A DNA stretch of 64,000 nucleotides, taken from positions 40,877,961 through 40,941,960 of the forward strand of contig CM055101.1 of the NCBI GenBank assembly GCA_029204225.1, given 5' to 3'. The first letter of the stretch is position 1. Every line of letters starts with the position of its first letter. Below, piece after piece: positions 1 through 10,785 of the stretch. This DNA is from Diphasiastrum complanatum. Taxonomy: Eukaryota > Streptophyta > Lycopodiopsida > Lycopodiales > Lycopodiaceae. The notes below the pieces were generated by a model that was not told the DNA's origin, did not search any database, and saw nothing but the letters and a program-made list of their open reading frames with translations. The position numbers and the translations under genes are program-made.

Positions 1-296
1 AAAAAAAGTGTGGGAGGGGCACGTGGTACCCCCCCCCCCCCCCCCCCTTTGTCCTTGTCTCTATGTCCCCCCCCCCATATCCGCTCCCTCCCCCCGGGCC
101 GTTGGCCCGATTGGGCAAGCAGCAGCCCGAGGGCGCCATTACACCCCCCCCCCCTCGGTTCGAACAACAATTAGGGGGGGGGGCAAATTTTTTTTCCACG
201 GCCCCGCACGCCCACCTAGGTCAGCGGCCCAAAGTGGGCAAAAGGACAAGGGGGGACGGGGGGTGTACCCCATGCCCCCTCCCACACTTTTTTTTT
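1..296. repeat. G/C-homopolymer-rich foldback (MITE-like)
   Basis: The two ends are inverted copies of each other. Bases 1-36 read A-run, GTGTGGGAGGGG, CACGTGGTA, C-run. The reverse complement of about 258-296 reads A-run, GTGTGGGAGGGGG, CATGGGGTA, C-run. A second pair lies inside: TTTGTCCTTG near 48-57 and its complement in AAAGGACAAG near 241-250. The interior consists of C and G homopolymers. The left end may continue beyond the window. I infer a non-autonomous foldback element. No flanking target duplication can be judged because the left flank is missing. The long ORFs across it are composition artefacts. Confidence 0.5.
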
Positions 297-715
297 GAAT
301 TTGGGGGCCCAATGAAATATTGGGCCCCCTTTCTTTCTCATTTCAAGTCATAAAACAAATTTTTGAAGCCTTGACAAAAGACCATCTTTTCATTTAGATT
401 TTAACTCATTTGTCCTTATCATATCATCATTACAAGTAGAGTTAGAGGAGAGTTAGTGGGTGGGTTCAAATTTGTAGATCTAATTTATATCATTGGATGT
501 GCCATGTCATATGGACCATTCCATTTCAATTGTCATTCTCTTATTGGTACACATGTCGTCATTAACACTAATTATAATTAGTAAAAAGGCCCTTTTTGAG
601 TCTAAAACGGGCCCTAATGTATGGTCTGAATACGATATATGTAGTAACATGTATTGAGGATTCCGCTCGTTTCTCACTGATATGATGCGAACTTCCTTAG
701 AATCCCAACATGCTG
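297..715. other. No gene; contains a perfect 11-bp palindrome
   Basis: No coding potential was seen. GGGGGCCCAAT at 303-313 and ATTGGGCCCCC at 319-329 form a perfect 11-bp inverted repeat with a 5-base loop, directly beside the foldback at 1-296. The rest is AT-rich intergenic-looking sequence. Confidence 0.5.
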
Positions 716-1451
716 AATGTCAGTTGTTATCCATGTACAAAATAAGCTTTGCTACTTAACAGCCTGGTTAGAATCATTCACTTGTGTAATTTAGCGATAG
801 GCTAAGCTGTCTTGTTACCGTATCAGGGCAAAAGTCATGCTGATCAGTATGTTTGGTGTAACGTCCATATCAAATAATAATATTTTATATATATCAAATC
901 AACAAGAGGACGCTTACTAGACAAGTACAAATCGTATTCATGAAAAGATTTTTGGGTTGAGCAAGGACACGTGTACAACGATATTAGGGCAAATCCATGT
1001 CATACTAACCCATGATCAGGTTGTGTAATGGTGTCAAGACCCTTCAGCATATCCATGCTTTCCAAGGGTGTTCAAGCTCGATTACTAGTTTCGTTCCTAG
1101 TGTAAACTTGAAAGGGCAAGTATGAAATTTACGTAATTACTTAAGCTGCAATTAAAGAAAGAAAAGGTTATTGGCTTGTATAGTCTCGCTTATTGTGTTA
1201 GGGCAAATCCATGCCATACTAACATTGGAGACTATACCAACTCTTGCGCACATCCATGTGTTCCAAGAGAACTTAAGCCAAGAAAACTAGCACGTGTATG
1301 CATTTTGGGTTAAGTCGATACAAGTCTAAAACCTACCTTGTAAGCAATAAGCAAGTTAAGTTTAAAGGAAGGTATTAGCTCGGAATTGCAGAAAACAACG
1401 TTTAGTAACGTTTCCGATTTGTCAAGATAGTGATACTCTTTGCTAGCATAG
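716..1451 (-). repeat. Left inverted arm: 3' end of a Penelope-like element
   Basis: This segment is the reverse complement, with moderate divergence, of 13930-14275. Shared blocks include AATGTCAGTTGTTATCCATG, GATCAGTATGTTTGGTGT, ATCAAATCAACAAGAGGACG and TTGTCAAGATAGTGATACTC. Relative to the right arm it carries about 400 bases of extra sequence (roughly 940-1345). The arm overlaps the last codons of the RT-like frame beginning at 1402, so the pair represents two copies of the same element 3' end pointing outwards. Confidence 0.7.
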
Positions 1452-2774
1452 ATATCTGGGTCGAAGGTAGTAGTAATGTCAAGGAAGTGTATGTATTATT
1501 TTTTTCTGTGATGTTATTAATTTGAAGATAGTTCAAGGGGTAGATCCAGAAAGGATTATCGTCTGATCTTTTTTGAGATTTATCCAAAAATCGATCGATA
1601 AAAGATTTATTTATAAAGGATATATTATCAATATATGTAATTGAATTCTTGAAGGCATTCATATAAGTAATTTGCCCTAGCTTGGCGAGTCTTTTAATGA
1701 ATTGTTTTTCAAAGAAGGATAGGTACCAGTTGCACCATATAGGTGAACAGGAGAAGCCCATAGGGATACCCCGGACCTGACGCCAGGTATGGTTACCAAG
1801 TTTGACAATGCAATTGTCTATTAAAAAGGAATTCCAAAGGCATACATCAGTTATTTCCGCAATTTTCCAACCCACAAAGAGTTTATTGGTCCAAGACCAT
1901 TTGAAAAATTTCTTATCTGATAGCCATTTGTATAACTTGAGTACTTTTGGCATGTTTAAAAGCGGAGCTGATTAACTTATTCATGATAGTTTTCAGACCC
2001 TCAAGACCATCAAGTGGAATATTTTCGCATTTGGAAATATTAGTAGACCACATATTATATATGCGATCAGAAATATTGAGGTAGAAATCAATAGATGAAT
2101 CACACTGCCAAAATAATGTAGTATCCACATTTGAGATACTCTTGTATGTGTTTGCCTTAAGGCCTGCATCTTCCATTAGGAAAGGATATAGCATACCAAG
2201 AGCTCCTATTAGAAAATATAGCAAGGATGCTAAAACAACAATCATGATCCATCTGAAAGATTCTTTATGAGCTTTATACGTGCATAATAGATAAGATAAT
2301 TTCTTGTTTTCTATGAATTCCACAAGTAGTTTGCAAGGCGATGGGTACATAGTTATTTGAGTCATCAAGAAAATGAGTAAAATCAAAACTATCAAACCTT
2401 TCTATGGCAAGTTTTCTTACAAAGTATATACAAAGAAAACATGGGTTATGTTGTGCTTTTCTATACCATTGATATATAATTGTTTGGTCGTTCATGGTAA
2501 GCCTGTGTTAGTTTGATGGGAGAAGCTTTTTTTATATGAATCTTTTTCCTGTTTTAAAGAAATTTTAGGGCATCTTGTTTGCAAAACAAGGCATGCTTAT
2601 TAATAGTATCCTTTTCTAGATCTTTATACTCAGGTCATAATTTCATAAGTTTAAACCATCCATGGTAGAGTTCAAAAGCAATACTATTGATATCGGTTAC
2701 TTGAGGAATGATGTGATCCTTTTCCAAAGATTGTCTAAGAAAAGTACCTCTAATAATTTCGTACCCGTAGACAC
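1402..2774 (-). pseudogene. Penelope-like reverse transcriptase, C-terminal part, decayed
   Basis: Minus-strand frames at 2395-1913 and 1953-1402, with another piece above 2395, read together as a reverse transcriptase core with frameshifts. Going 5' to 3' there is a fingers-like stretch (YLLCTYKAHKESFRWI), a motif-A-like stretch (STNISKCENIPLDGLEGLK), motif B (RQVRGIPMGFSCSPIWCN) and a motif-C position reading YIDNISFI. The usual second catalytic aspartate is therefore N. The G-I-P-M-G signature and the K-x-H-K block resemble Penelope-like RTs rather than copia, gypsy or L1. No GIY-YIG domain is visible. The 5' part is displaced to 9204-9970 by the nested copia element. Family assignment is from pattern recognition only. 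Confidence 0.55.
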
Positions 2775-3429
2775 TGTGAAAAATACAGATCCTAAGTGGA
2801 TCTAAACTCCAAGATCATTGGCTTGAATGCTTGCACTCCAAACTACATAAGCTAGGAATTGGCAACACATTCTATGCTACCTAGAATGCAAAGAACTTGA
2901 TCAAAAAGCATTTATCACAAATGGAAACTTCCATAAACATCAAGTGCGGCCCAAAATAGCATTATACAGTCCATAATACATCAGCCTACCACTTTTGGAA
3001 AGCACCTAAGATCATACACAATAGCTTGAAGACAATACACACAACAATGCTCTCAATGGAGGAAGAAACAATGACAATGATCTATTGATCTCAATGAAGC
3101 ATACAAAAGGTTTCTCCAACCTGTTCTCCACGACTTCCCTACTATTTATGGATGAGGAAGATGACTCTCTCTCCTCTCTCTAGAAGGTACTTGACCCTAG
3201 ATATTCCCTATATAGGAAAAATAGCTAAAAATGGCTTATATGACCAAAATACATCAAAATGGTCTCATTTTGAAGGGTATGAAGTTTGACACTTCATCAT
3301 ACTGAAAAAATACAGTAAATAAAAACATTGTGGCCTGGTTCACACGTGTGAAACTCCAGAACCAAAACTATTTACAATTTTAGCCAATTTAGGCCTCAAA
3401 CTAGCTAGGAAATGTTGACAATTTTCACA
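2775..3429 (-). repeat. 3' LTR of the young copia element
   Basis: 655 bases with TG...CA ends, reading the same as 8549-9203. A TATA-like TATATAG lies near 3209-3215 within a short palindromic stretch (ATTCCCTATATAGGAA), preceded by a CT-rich tract (3170-3182). It borders the polypurine tract of the internal region at 3430. Confidence 0.93.
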
Positions 3430-5035
3430 CTCCCTCTTCAACATTGGATGCTAGTTTCAACATAGTCTTTGAGCACATTCCAAGATTAGATCTATGCATT
3501 AAATATAGGTCCTTTCCCAATGGTTTGGTGAAGATATCAGCCACACACTCCTTTGAAGAGACATGTTGAAGCTCCACCTCTTTGGCAATGACTTGATCTC
3601 TCACAAAATGGTGAGCAATCTCAATGTGCTTGCTCCTTGCATGAAAAACAGGATTGCTTGCCAAGCTTTGGGCTGAAAGGTTATCACAAAGTATGATTGG
3701 AGTCTTCTCTGGTTCCAGCAAGTGAAGATCCAATAACATCCTCTTGATCCAAAGAATCTCCTTGGTGCATGTTGTTAATGCCTTGTACTCGGCTTCGGTG
3801 GAAGATAGAGAGATAGTTGGTTGCTTCTTTGATAGCCATGAGACCACTCCATCTCCAAGATAGATTGCAAAGGCACTTGTTGACTTCCTATCCATTTGAT
3901 CACCTGCAAAATCTAAATCTGAAAATCCACAAAGGTTAGGTGTAGTACCTCCATACAAGATGCCAAAATCTCTAGATCCCGAGATGTATCTAAGTACTCT
4001 CTTTCCTAGCTTCCAATGAGCCTCACTAGGATCTTGCATAAATTGACTTAGTTTACCAACCACAAAGCTTAGATCAGGTCTTGTGATGGTTAACCATATA
4101 AGAGATCCTATTAGCTTTCTATAGAGAGTAATGTCCTTGAAGGATCTTTCATTACTTCTTGTAGTTAGCTTTACATTTGATTCCATAGGAGTAGAAACAA
4201 CTTTACAATCTTCCATATGAAACCTTTTTAGAATAGAGTTAACATACTTTTCTTGACATATGAATGTAGATTTAGAAGTTCTAATAATCTCTATTCCTAA
4301 GATATAATGAAGTTTACCAAGATCTTGAATTTCAAACTCTCTTTTGAGTGCCATCTTGATTTCATCTATATCTAGATTGTTACCACCACTTAAGATAATG
4401 TCATCAACATAGATCAAAAGTAAAGTGATATCATTTTCATTCAATCTAAAGTAGAGAGAATGATCATACTCACTCATAACAAAGTTTTGAGAAAGTAAGA
4501 AGGAATTGAGCTTAGCATACCAACTCCTTGGTGCTTGCTTTAGCCCATACAAACTCTTTTGGAGATAGCACACATGATTAGGCTCATCATGTGAAACATA
4601 GCCCTCGGGTTGCTCCATGTAAATATCTTCTTCAAGATCACCATTCAAGAAGGCATTAGTAACATCCATTTGCCACATATCCCAATCATAAAGAGTTGCA
4701 AGAGAGATTAGGATTCGAATAGTTACCATCTTTGCCACGGGTGCAAAGGTCTCATCATAGTCAATACCATATTCTTGAGCATACCCCTTTGCCACCAACC
4801 TTGCCTTGTACTTGTTGATTGATCCATCTTGATTTGTCTTGATCTTGAAGATCCACTTACAACCAATTGCCTTCTTGTCCTTTGGAAGCTTTACCAACCT
4901 CCATGTGTTGCTTTTGATGAGTGCTTGATGCTCATGATCCATGGCTTGGATCCATTCCTTCTTTTGAATTGCTTCACCTACACAAGTTGGTTCATCAAAA
5001 GAGGTAAGAAAAGCAAGGTTAGAGTTGTCCACCAC
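3425..5035 (-). CDS. copia reverse transcriptase-RNase H (second half of pol)
   Basis: 536 codons, open from the first Met. The RT domain has CKWIFKIKTNQDGSINKYKA, ARLVAKGYAQEYGIDYDETF and the catalytic YVDD in LLLIYVDDIILSG. The copia-type RNase H follows, with SLSSTEAEYKAL and FHARSKHIEIAHHFVRDQV, ending close to the polypurine tract. The coding sense continues upstream of this Met (codons for AKPSRLTYDEKGKQVVDN). It is in a different frame from the gag-integrase ORF, so the Met used here is only where the open frame happens to start. It works with the product of 5073-7376 to copy the element RNA. Apart from the frameshift I see no damage in it. Confidence 0.93.
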   Translation of the reverse strand: MVDNSNLAFLTSFDEPTCVGEAIQKKEWIQAMDHEHQALIKSNTWRLVKLPKDKKAIGCKWIFKIKTNQDGSINKYKARLVAKGYAQEYGIDYDETFAPVAKMVTIRILISLATLYDWDMWQMDVTNAFLNGDLEEDIYMEQPEGYVSHDEPNHVCYLQKSLYGLKQAPRSWYAKLNSFLLSQNFVMSEYDHSLYFRLNENDITLLLIYVDDIILSGGNNLDIDEIKMALKREFEIQDLGKLHYILGIEIIRTSKSTFICQEKYVNSILKRFHMEDCKVVSTPMESNVKLTTRSNERSFKDITLYRKLIGSLIWLTITRPDLSFVVGKLSQFMQDPSEAHWKLGKRVLRYISGSRDFGILYGGTTPNLCGFSDLDFAGDQMDRKSTSAFAIYLGDGVVSWLSKKQPTISLSSTEAEYKALTTCTKEILWIKRMLLDLHLLEPEKTPIILCDNLSAQSLASNPVFHARSKHIEIAHHFVRDQVIAKEVELQHVSSKECVADIFTKPLGKDLYLMHRSNLGMCSKTMLKLASNVEEGV

Positions 5036-5072
5036 TTGCTTTCCTTTTTCATCATAGGTTAGCCTTGATGGC

Positions 5073-7376
5073 TTAGCCCTTTGCCTTTGAGTCTTCCTTG
5101 AAGTTTGCTTTGGAGTGGCATCTCATCTCATCCAAGACATCTTGCACATCATGATGATTAGTAGGCACATCAACATCAACATCAACAACATTGGAAACAT
5201 TCTCTTCATGAAAGATGACATCCCTACTTATGACAACTTTCTTTGTAGAAGGAATGTACACTTTGTAAGCCTTGCTTACTTCACTATAGCCAACAAACAC
5301 ACCCTTCTTTGATGAAGGATCTTCTTTAGTTCTATCATCAAGTGTGATATTGACAAAACATGTACATCCAAAGATCCTACAATGCTTGACACTCGGCCTT
5401 CTACCATAAAGAACCTCATGAGGAGTTTTACCATCCAAGGAAGCACTTGTCCATCTATTACATAGATAGTTAGCACATGCTAAAGCTTCCCACCAAAAAG
5501 ACTTAGCAAGATTAGCATGTAGTCTCATTACCTTGGCACATTCACAAAGGGTTCTATTCTTCCTCTCGGCCACTCCATTCTGTTGTGGAGTCCTAGGACT
5601 AGACATCTCCCTCTTAATCCCATGTGCTATACAAAAGTCTTTGAACCTATTTGAGGTGTATTCCCCTCCATTATCAGATCTTAAGCATTTGATCTTTGTA
5701 TTGAATTGGTTTTCCATTTCATTCTTGAACTTGACAAATGCAGCAAACACTTCATCCTTACTTTTAAGAAGATAGATCCAAGTATACCTACTAAAGTCAT
5801 CAATGAAAGTTGCATACATCTTTGCCCCACCATTGCTAGTTGTACTAGAAGAATGAATATCAGAATGCACAAGTTGAAAAGCTTCTTTAGATCTAGAAGT
5901 AGATCTAGAATAAGCAAGTCTATGAGATTTGGACAAGGCACAATGTTCACAAACACTATTGTTTGCAACAAGACTTTTAGGGAGACCAAGAACAAGCTCT
6001 TTCTTTGCCATTACCTCCAAAGATTTGAAGTTGGGATGGCCCAACCTCTTGTGCCAAACTTCTTGGTTTGTCAATTGCTCCCTAGCCATACATCCTTCAT
6101 GATTAGAGATCACACATGCATCAAGCTTGAAAAGTTTGCCATGCCTCCTACCTTGAGCAATCAAGGATCCACATTTACTTATCAAACATGCATCTCCAAT
6201 GAACTCCACATCAAGTCCTTTGTCAATCATTTGACTTACACTAAGCAAATTCTTAGTGATTGAAGGAATGTACAAAACATTTTCAAGATTTGCTTTCCTA
6301 TTTGTTGAAAGGGAAATAGGAATAGTGCCTATGCCTTTGATGTCACATTGACCATCATTTGCAGTGTAGATGATGTTACCTTCTCCCTCATAAGACAATA
6401 AGGATGTAAAGTATTCCTTATGTCTTGTCATGTGAGATGAGGCTCCACTATCAATCCACCAAGGATCATTATCATCTATGTTGGCTAACAAACTTGAAGT
6501 CATAACAAGTGATTCACATGTGTTATGTTCTTCCTCATCTATTGTAAGATTTCCTTGCCTCTCTCCTTGCTCTCTTTTCTTCTTATAACATTCATTTGCA
6601 AAATGACCTTTTATCCCACAATAAAAGCACTTGAACTTTGACTTATTGTTCTTAGTAGAAGAGGAAGAGGAAGAGTGATCATCATGATCAAAGTTACCAC
6701 CTTTGGACCATTTCCCTTTGCCTTTACCTTTGCCCTTGAATTTGCCTTTTGTGAAGAAAGCCTCTTCACCTCCACCTTGCAAGGATGCACCATCAAGCTT
6801 TGATTGCAACCTATGTTCTTCAGCCAATAAGATTTCTTGCAAGTCAACCACACTTGGCAAGACTCTTTGAATGGCAAAACTTTGCACAAGGTTAGCATGT
6901 TCATTTAGCAAACCATTCAACATAACTTGGACTATTTCACCATCTTTTATGTTCTCATCAATGCATGCTAAATCATCACTTAGGGACTTAACTCTCAAGA
7001 TAAATGCATGAGCACTTTCACCCTCTCTTTGCCTACTAGAAAATATTTGTCTCCTTAGGGTCAATACCCTAGATGTGGACTTTGATTCAAAGAGCTTCTT
7101 TAAGGCATTCCATGCCTCACTTGCACTTTGACACTTTCCAACTTCCTTGAGAAGTTCATTTGTAACATTCATTTTAATGATATGAAGAGCCCTTTTGGCC
7201 TTCTTATCAAACCTTTGTTGCTCTTGAAGTGTGAGAGGTCTCTCTTCAATTTCTGCAACTATGTCCATGAGTTCATTCAACTCAAGTAAGGACTCCATCC
7301 TCACTTTCCAAGTAGAGTAGTTTGATGAACTCAACCTTTCACTAGACTCTAGCATGATCCCACCATTGGAAGCCAT
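5073..7376 (-). CDS. copia gag-protease-integrase polyprotein (first half)
   Basis: 767 codons starting MASNGGIMLESSERL. In order it holds a UBN2-type gag (about 15-200), a Gly/Lys-rich basic stretch (about 205-225), a CCHC zinc knuckle CFYCGIKGHFANEC (near 248), an aspartic protease with WWIDSGASSHMT (near 303), a GAG-pre-integrase with VWHKRLGHPNFKSLE, and an integrase core with HSDIHS, CLRSDNGGEYTS and QQNGVAERKNRT as the D, D, E regions. It ends at a stop just after a frameshift around 5110-5130. Downstream codons in another frame restore the usual linker to RT. A single indel therefore separates it from the RT half. This could be a recent mutation or a sequencing error, since the LTRs are undiverged. 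Confidence 0.93.
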   Translation of the reverse strand: MASNGGIMLESSERLSSSNYSTWKVRMESLLELNELMDIVAEIEERPLTLQEQQRFDKKAKRALHIIKMNVTNELLKEVGKCQSASEAWNALKKLFESKSTSRVLTLRRQIFSSRQREGESAHAFILRVKSLSDDLACIDENIKDGEIVQVMLNGLLNEHANLVQSFAIQRVLPSVVDLQEILLAEEHRLQSKLDGASLQGGGEEAFFTKGKFKGKGKGKGKWSKGGNFDHDDHSSSSSSTKNNKSKFKCFYCGIKGHFANECYKKKREQGERQGNLTIDEEEHNTCESLVMTSSLLANIDDNDPWWIDSGASSHMTRHKEYFTSLLSYEGEGNIIYTANDGQCDIKGIGTIPISLSTNRKANLENVLYIPSITKNLLSVSQMIDKGLDVEFIGDACLISKCGSLIAQGRRHGKLFKLDACVISNHEGCMAREQLTNQEVWHKRLGHPNFKSLEVMAKKELVLGLPKSLVANNSVCEHCALSKSHRLAYSRSTSRSKEAFQLVHSDIHSSSTTSNGGAKMYATFIDDFSRYTWIYLLKSKDEVFAAFVKFKNEMENQFNTKIKCLRSDNGGEYTSNRFKDFCIAHGIKREMSSPRTPQQNGVAERKNRTLCECAKVMRLHANLAKSFWWEALACANYLCNRWTSASLDGKTPHEVLYGRRPSVKHCRIFGCTCFVNITLDDRTKEDPSSKKGVFVGYSEVSKAYKVYIPSTKKVVISRDVIFHEENVSNVVDVDVDVPTNHHDVQDVLDEMRCHSKANFKEDSKAKG

Positions 7377-8536
7377 GATTCTAATGTTTCTTCAACTTTT
7401 AGGTTCTGTCCTAAAGCACTTAGCACTCACTTTTCTCTCAACAAATGATAGATAAAGAGATCTATGAAGATTTAGGACCCTAAAACACTTCTATCTTGAA
7501 CCTAGATGGTTTCCAAGCATAGAAAGGAAGATTGAAACACATGCAACACTTTGCACACACTAAGAATGGATTACAAAATCAAACCAACCTGAACACACTC
7601 TTGCTTAAGCTCTCAAACTTTCCAGCAAGTGACCAAATCAAGTTATGGTGTGAAGAGTTACTTGCATTCTTAGAAAATACCCAAAACTAGGATGCCAAGA
7701 TTACCTAGTAATGAACAAACTTGATCAACATATGATCAACACACTAAGATATTGATTCAACCTGTAAAACCACATGTAAACCACACTTCTAAAAGTTTAT
7801 AAACTCCAGCAAGTGATAAATACAAGATTTAGAGGTGAATGAATGAGCACACTTAGTGAATCACAAGACTAGCTTCACTATCTTGTCAAATCTTGGTGTT
7901 TAGATGTAGATCTAAGATCACTTCACATGAGAATGTTCCTCAACCTGTTAAGAACCTGAAAACACACTTGCATAATGGTTAACACCTTCCAGCAAATGCT
8001 CCAATCAAATTACATAAGGAGAGTTACTTACATGCTCAACAAAGTACACCAAAATTTATGCCAAAATTGATGACAATCTTTACAATATGCTCTTCACAAT
8101 GGAGCTTACAATATGTTCACCCAAAAAAGGGGATCTTTCATCCAAATGGGAGCTTTGCTCAGCCTTTAGGAGAATTACAACTCACTCAAAAGAGCATTTG
8201 TCATCCACTTAAGGAGAAGTTTCATCCACTTAAGGAGAGTGTTCATCCAAGAATGGAGATTGTCAACAATAGGATTGAAAAGAACATTGTTAGTATTGAA
8301 TATGCACAAGCCTCACAATAACAAATGATTAGGTGTTATGATCTGATCCAAAATAGTTTCTTTTCAGCCTCTGATCTTCAATAGACCTGAAATATGCTTT
8401 TGATCCACAAGTTCAACTCACAAAACAAAGGTTAGTAAGATTTGATCAACAAAGCAATGCAAAATCATGCTAGAACTTGATCAAACATCCAAATATCACC
8501 AAAAATGGAATACTTACTGTAAATAGAAGCCAACCA
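7377..8536 (-). other. copia 5' leader with degenerate tandem repeats
   Basis: This is 1.16 kb of untranslated leader between the primer site and the gag start. It contains three diverged units of about 175 bases beginning near 7587, 7760 and 7941. Each opens with CAACCTG and carries CCAGCAA plus a GAGTTACTT block. No open frame of note on the element strand. Confidence 0.6.
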
Positions 8537-8548
8537 GCTCTGATACCA
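8537..8548 (-). promoter_or_regulatory. Primer binding site, initiator Met tRNA
   Basis: The plus strand reads GCTCTGATACCA, so the element strand is TGGTATCAGAGC, the standard plant copia primer site complementary to the 3' end of initiator methionine tRNA. It touches the 5' LTR directly. Confidence 0.9.
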
Positions 8549-9203
8549 TGTGAAAAATACAGATCCTAAGTGGATCTAAACTCCAAGATCATTGGCTTGA
8601 ATGCTTGCACTCCAAACTACATAAGCTAGGAATTGGCAACACATTCTATGCTACCTAGAATGCAAAGAACTTGATCAAAAAGCATTTATCACAAATGGAA
8701 ACTTCCATAAACATCAAGTGCGGCCCAAAATAGCATTATACAGTCCATAATACATCAGCCTACCACTTTTGGAAAGCACCTAAGATCATACACAATAGCT
8801 TGAAGACAATACACACAACAATGCTCTCAATGGAGGAAGAAACAATGACAATGATCTATTGATCTCAATGAAGCATACAAAAGGTTTCTCCAACCTGTTC
8901 TCCACGACTTCCCTACTATTTATGGATGAGGAAGATGACTCTCTCTCCTCTCTCTAGAAGGTACTTGACCCTAGATATTCCCTATATAGGAAAAATAGCT
9001 AAAAATGGCTTATATGACCAAAATACATCAAAATGGTCTCATTTTGAAGGGTATGAAGTTTGACACTTCATCATACTGAAAAAATACAGTAAATAAAAAC
9101 ATTGTGGCCTGGTTCACACGTGTGAAACTCCAGAACCAAAACTATTTACAATTTTAGCCAATTTAGGCCTCAAACTAGCTAGGAAATGTTGACAATTTTC
9201 ACA
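8549..9203 (-). repeat. 5' LTR of the young copia element
   Basis: 655 bases, reading as identical to 2775-3429. It drives transcription toward lower coordinates, with a TATA-like TATATAG near 8983-8989. It is followed by the target duplication GACAC (9204-9208). Confidence 0.93.
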
Positions 9204-9970
9204 GACACAACATGGCTAAATTTGTTTGAAATAAACTTAATAAAGCGTTTCGATGTAGTACAACTGCAGTAGTGCATATTTTCAATCTCAAAGTTACAAA
9301 ACACATCATAAGGACACTACCAATCATGCTTGACATTAGGAACATAAGACCAACTGAATGTAATATCATAAAAAGAGTCGTGAACAATACCAAATAAATG
9401 TCGCAAAACGTGAACATAAAACTGCTTCACATGGATAATCTCATATATCCTATTGCAATAACGTAAGTGTAAAAAATTCTTCCTCTTGTCGCTGCTAGTT
9501 CTAAGTTGAAGCTGGACGACTGAATTTGTGATAATCTTCCTCTTTTCCATTTTCTCGAAACCCTGCATCCATATCAGTCCCTGTAGAAGTTTGACTTTTT
9601 CACTGATAGGTCATTTTTCGAGCTGTTGCCATGTTCTTCGTTTCCTTAAAAGGCAGTAAATTTCTTTTTCTTATTCGTGCCTTGTCCATATATGACCGAA
9701 GAGGGGTTGTTGAGATTGAAAGAGCCACTTCTTTTATTGGTGTTCTTGAAATACTTATCTTGAAGAGTGGAAAAGCTAGGTCTTTATAGGAGACGTTCAA
9801 TTTTTCGAATATTTTCAGTATTACCCAACTTGGCAAGTAACTTGGTATTAAGATCTTTGTATAACTCAATGGAAGCATCAAGCATGTGTTGGCGAATGAA
9901 CAAGAAAGTAAGGTGGGCTTTCACATCTCTAGCCGGCTTATGTAGCCATAGGGAAAAAGCATTGACTTGA
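9204..9970 (-). pseudogene. Penelope-like element, 5' part displaced by the copia insertion
   Basis: Removing the copia element and one GACAC copy joins this sequence to 2774. Minus-strand frames 9881-9600, 9568-9317 and 9417-9199 run into it with shifts. The joined reading then continues at 2774 with YGYEIIRGTFLRQSLEKDHI toward the RT core. The peptides here (for example YKDLAFPLFKIS and KKRKIITNSVVQLQL as read across frames) are not ones I can assign to a domain. Continuity is supported by the target duplication. The coding interpretation is weak. Confidence 0.4.
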
Positions 9971-10785
9971 ATTTGTCGGGAAAGGACTTATTAAGATTAT
10001 TCATCATGAACCATACTGCATGGTCAAACCAAATAATAGAGGAGTTACTCTTGCATCCATTCTACATGCATTCATTCATTACCAAAAGGTGTTTCACACA
10101 TGTGGAAGACTTCATAAGATAAACTAAGTCCCAACAAGCTCCTCTCCTCGGGTAGAGAGAGAAAATACCACTTTTGGGCTCATCTAGAGAGAGAAGGCAA
10201 TACAAGCAAAATTGGCAAATCTCCAAATTGACTCAAAAACTCATAGATTTCTTATACATTAATGAAGGGAATGAAAGTACATATAAAAACTCATGGAGAT
10301 CCATTCTTGAATCCTATTGGACCCCTTAAACATAGCCTCTCTAATCCTATTGGATGTGTGATGCAACATCCCTCACTTTTGATTGGATCCTTCTAACACA
10401 TCTCTCTCTTATGATTGGACTCTTTGACTTTTGCCACCACTGGATGCATCACTCATCAAACCTAAACTTGACATGTGTCACAAGCCTAACTACCTCAAGT
10501 TTGCATGACAATCTACTTTTGGCCAAATTGAGGCTTTACATGTGGATTTGACCATTTTGATCTCTATGCCAATTTTGGCCCTATCAAGGTTCTACACCAA
10601 GATGCTTGATACAAAATCTTTATGATACTCCTAAAGTCAACATGACTAAACTATTTTTACTTTTTCTACATGTGGGAACATGCTCCACATATGTGATATT
10701 TTCTCACAAAAGATATCCAAGATAGATTTTGACATTTTTTCACAAAAATCCACCATCCACTATGGTACTAAAGGACTAGTATTAT
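9971..10785. other. No gene seen; possible LTR-like debris
   Basis: No credible coding frame. The stretch has short repeated phrases (AATCCTATTGGA near 10308 and 10342, GATTGGA variants) and a GAGAGAGA-rich patch near 10155-10190, as often seen in retrotransposon LTRs. No second copy lies in the window. Confidence 0.3.

Larger units (their letters stand above)
2775..9203 (-). mobile_element. Full-length young Ty1/copia LTR retrotransposon
   Basis: This is a complete element on the minus strand: LTR 2775-3429, internal region 3430-8548 and LTR 8549-9203. Both LTRs are 655 bases, begin TGTGAAAA and end TTTTCACA, and read as identical, which implies a very recent insertion. A 5-base target duplication GACAC flanks it (2770-2774 and 9204-9208). 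A purine-rich tract (complement of CTCCCTCTTCAAC) abuts the 3' LTR at 3430, and an initiator-Met tRNA primer site abuts the 5' LTR. The order protease, integrase, RT, RNase H defines Ty1/copia. It interrupts the Penelope-like RT. One frameshift between integrase and RT breaks the polyprotein. Confidence 0.95.

Noticed and set aside
8-353. Two overlapping Pro/Gly-rich frames at the left end
   Set aside because: They arise from C and G homopolymers in a foldback. No conserved domain and no codon structure.
5706-6263. 185-codon plus frame opposite the copia integrase
   Set aside because: It is antisense to a clearly conserved coding region. The low-stop shadow is explained by codon use.
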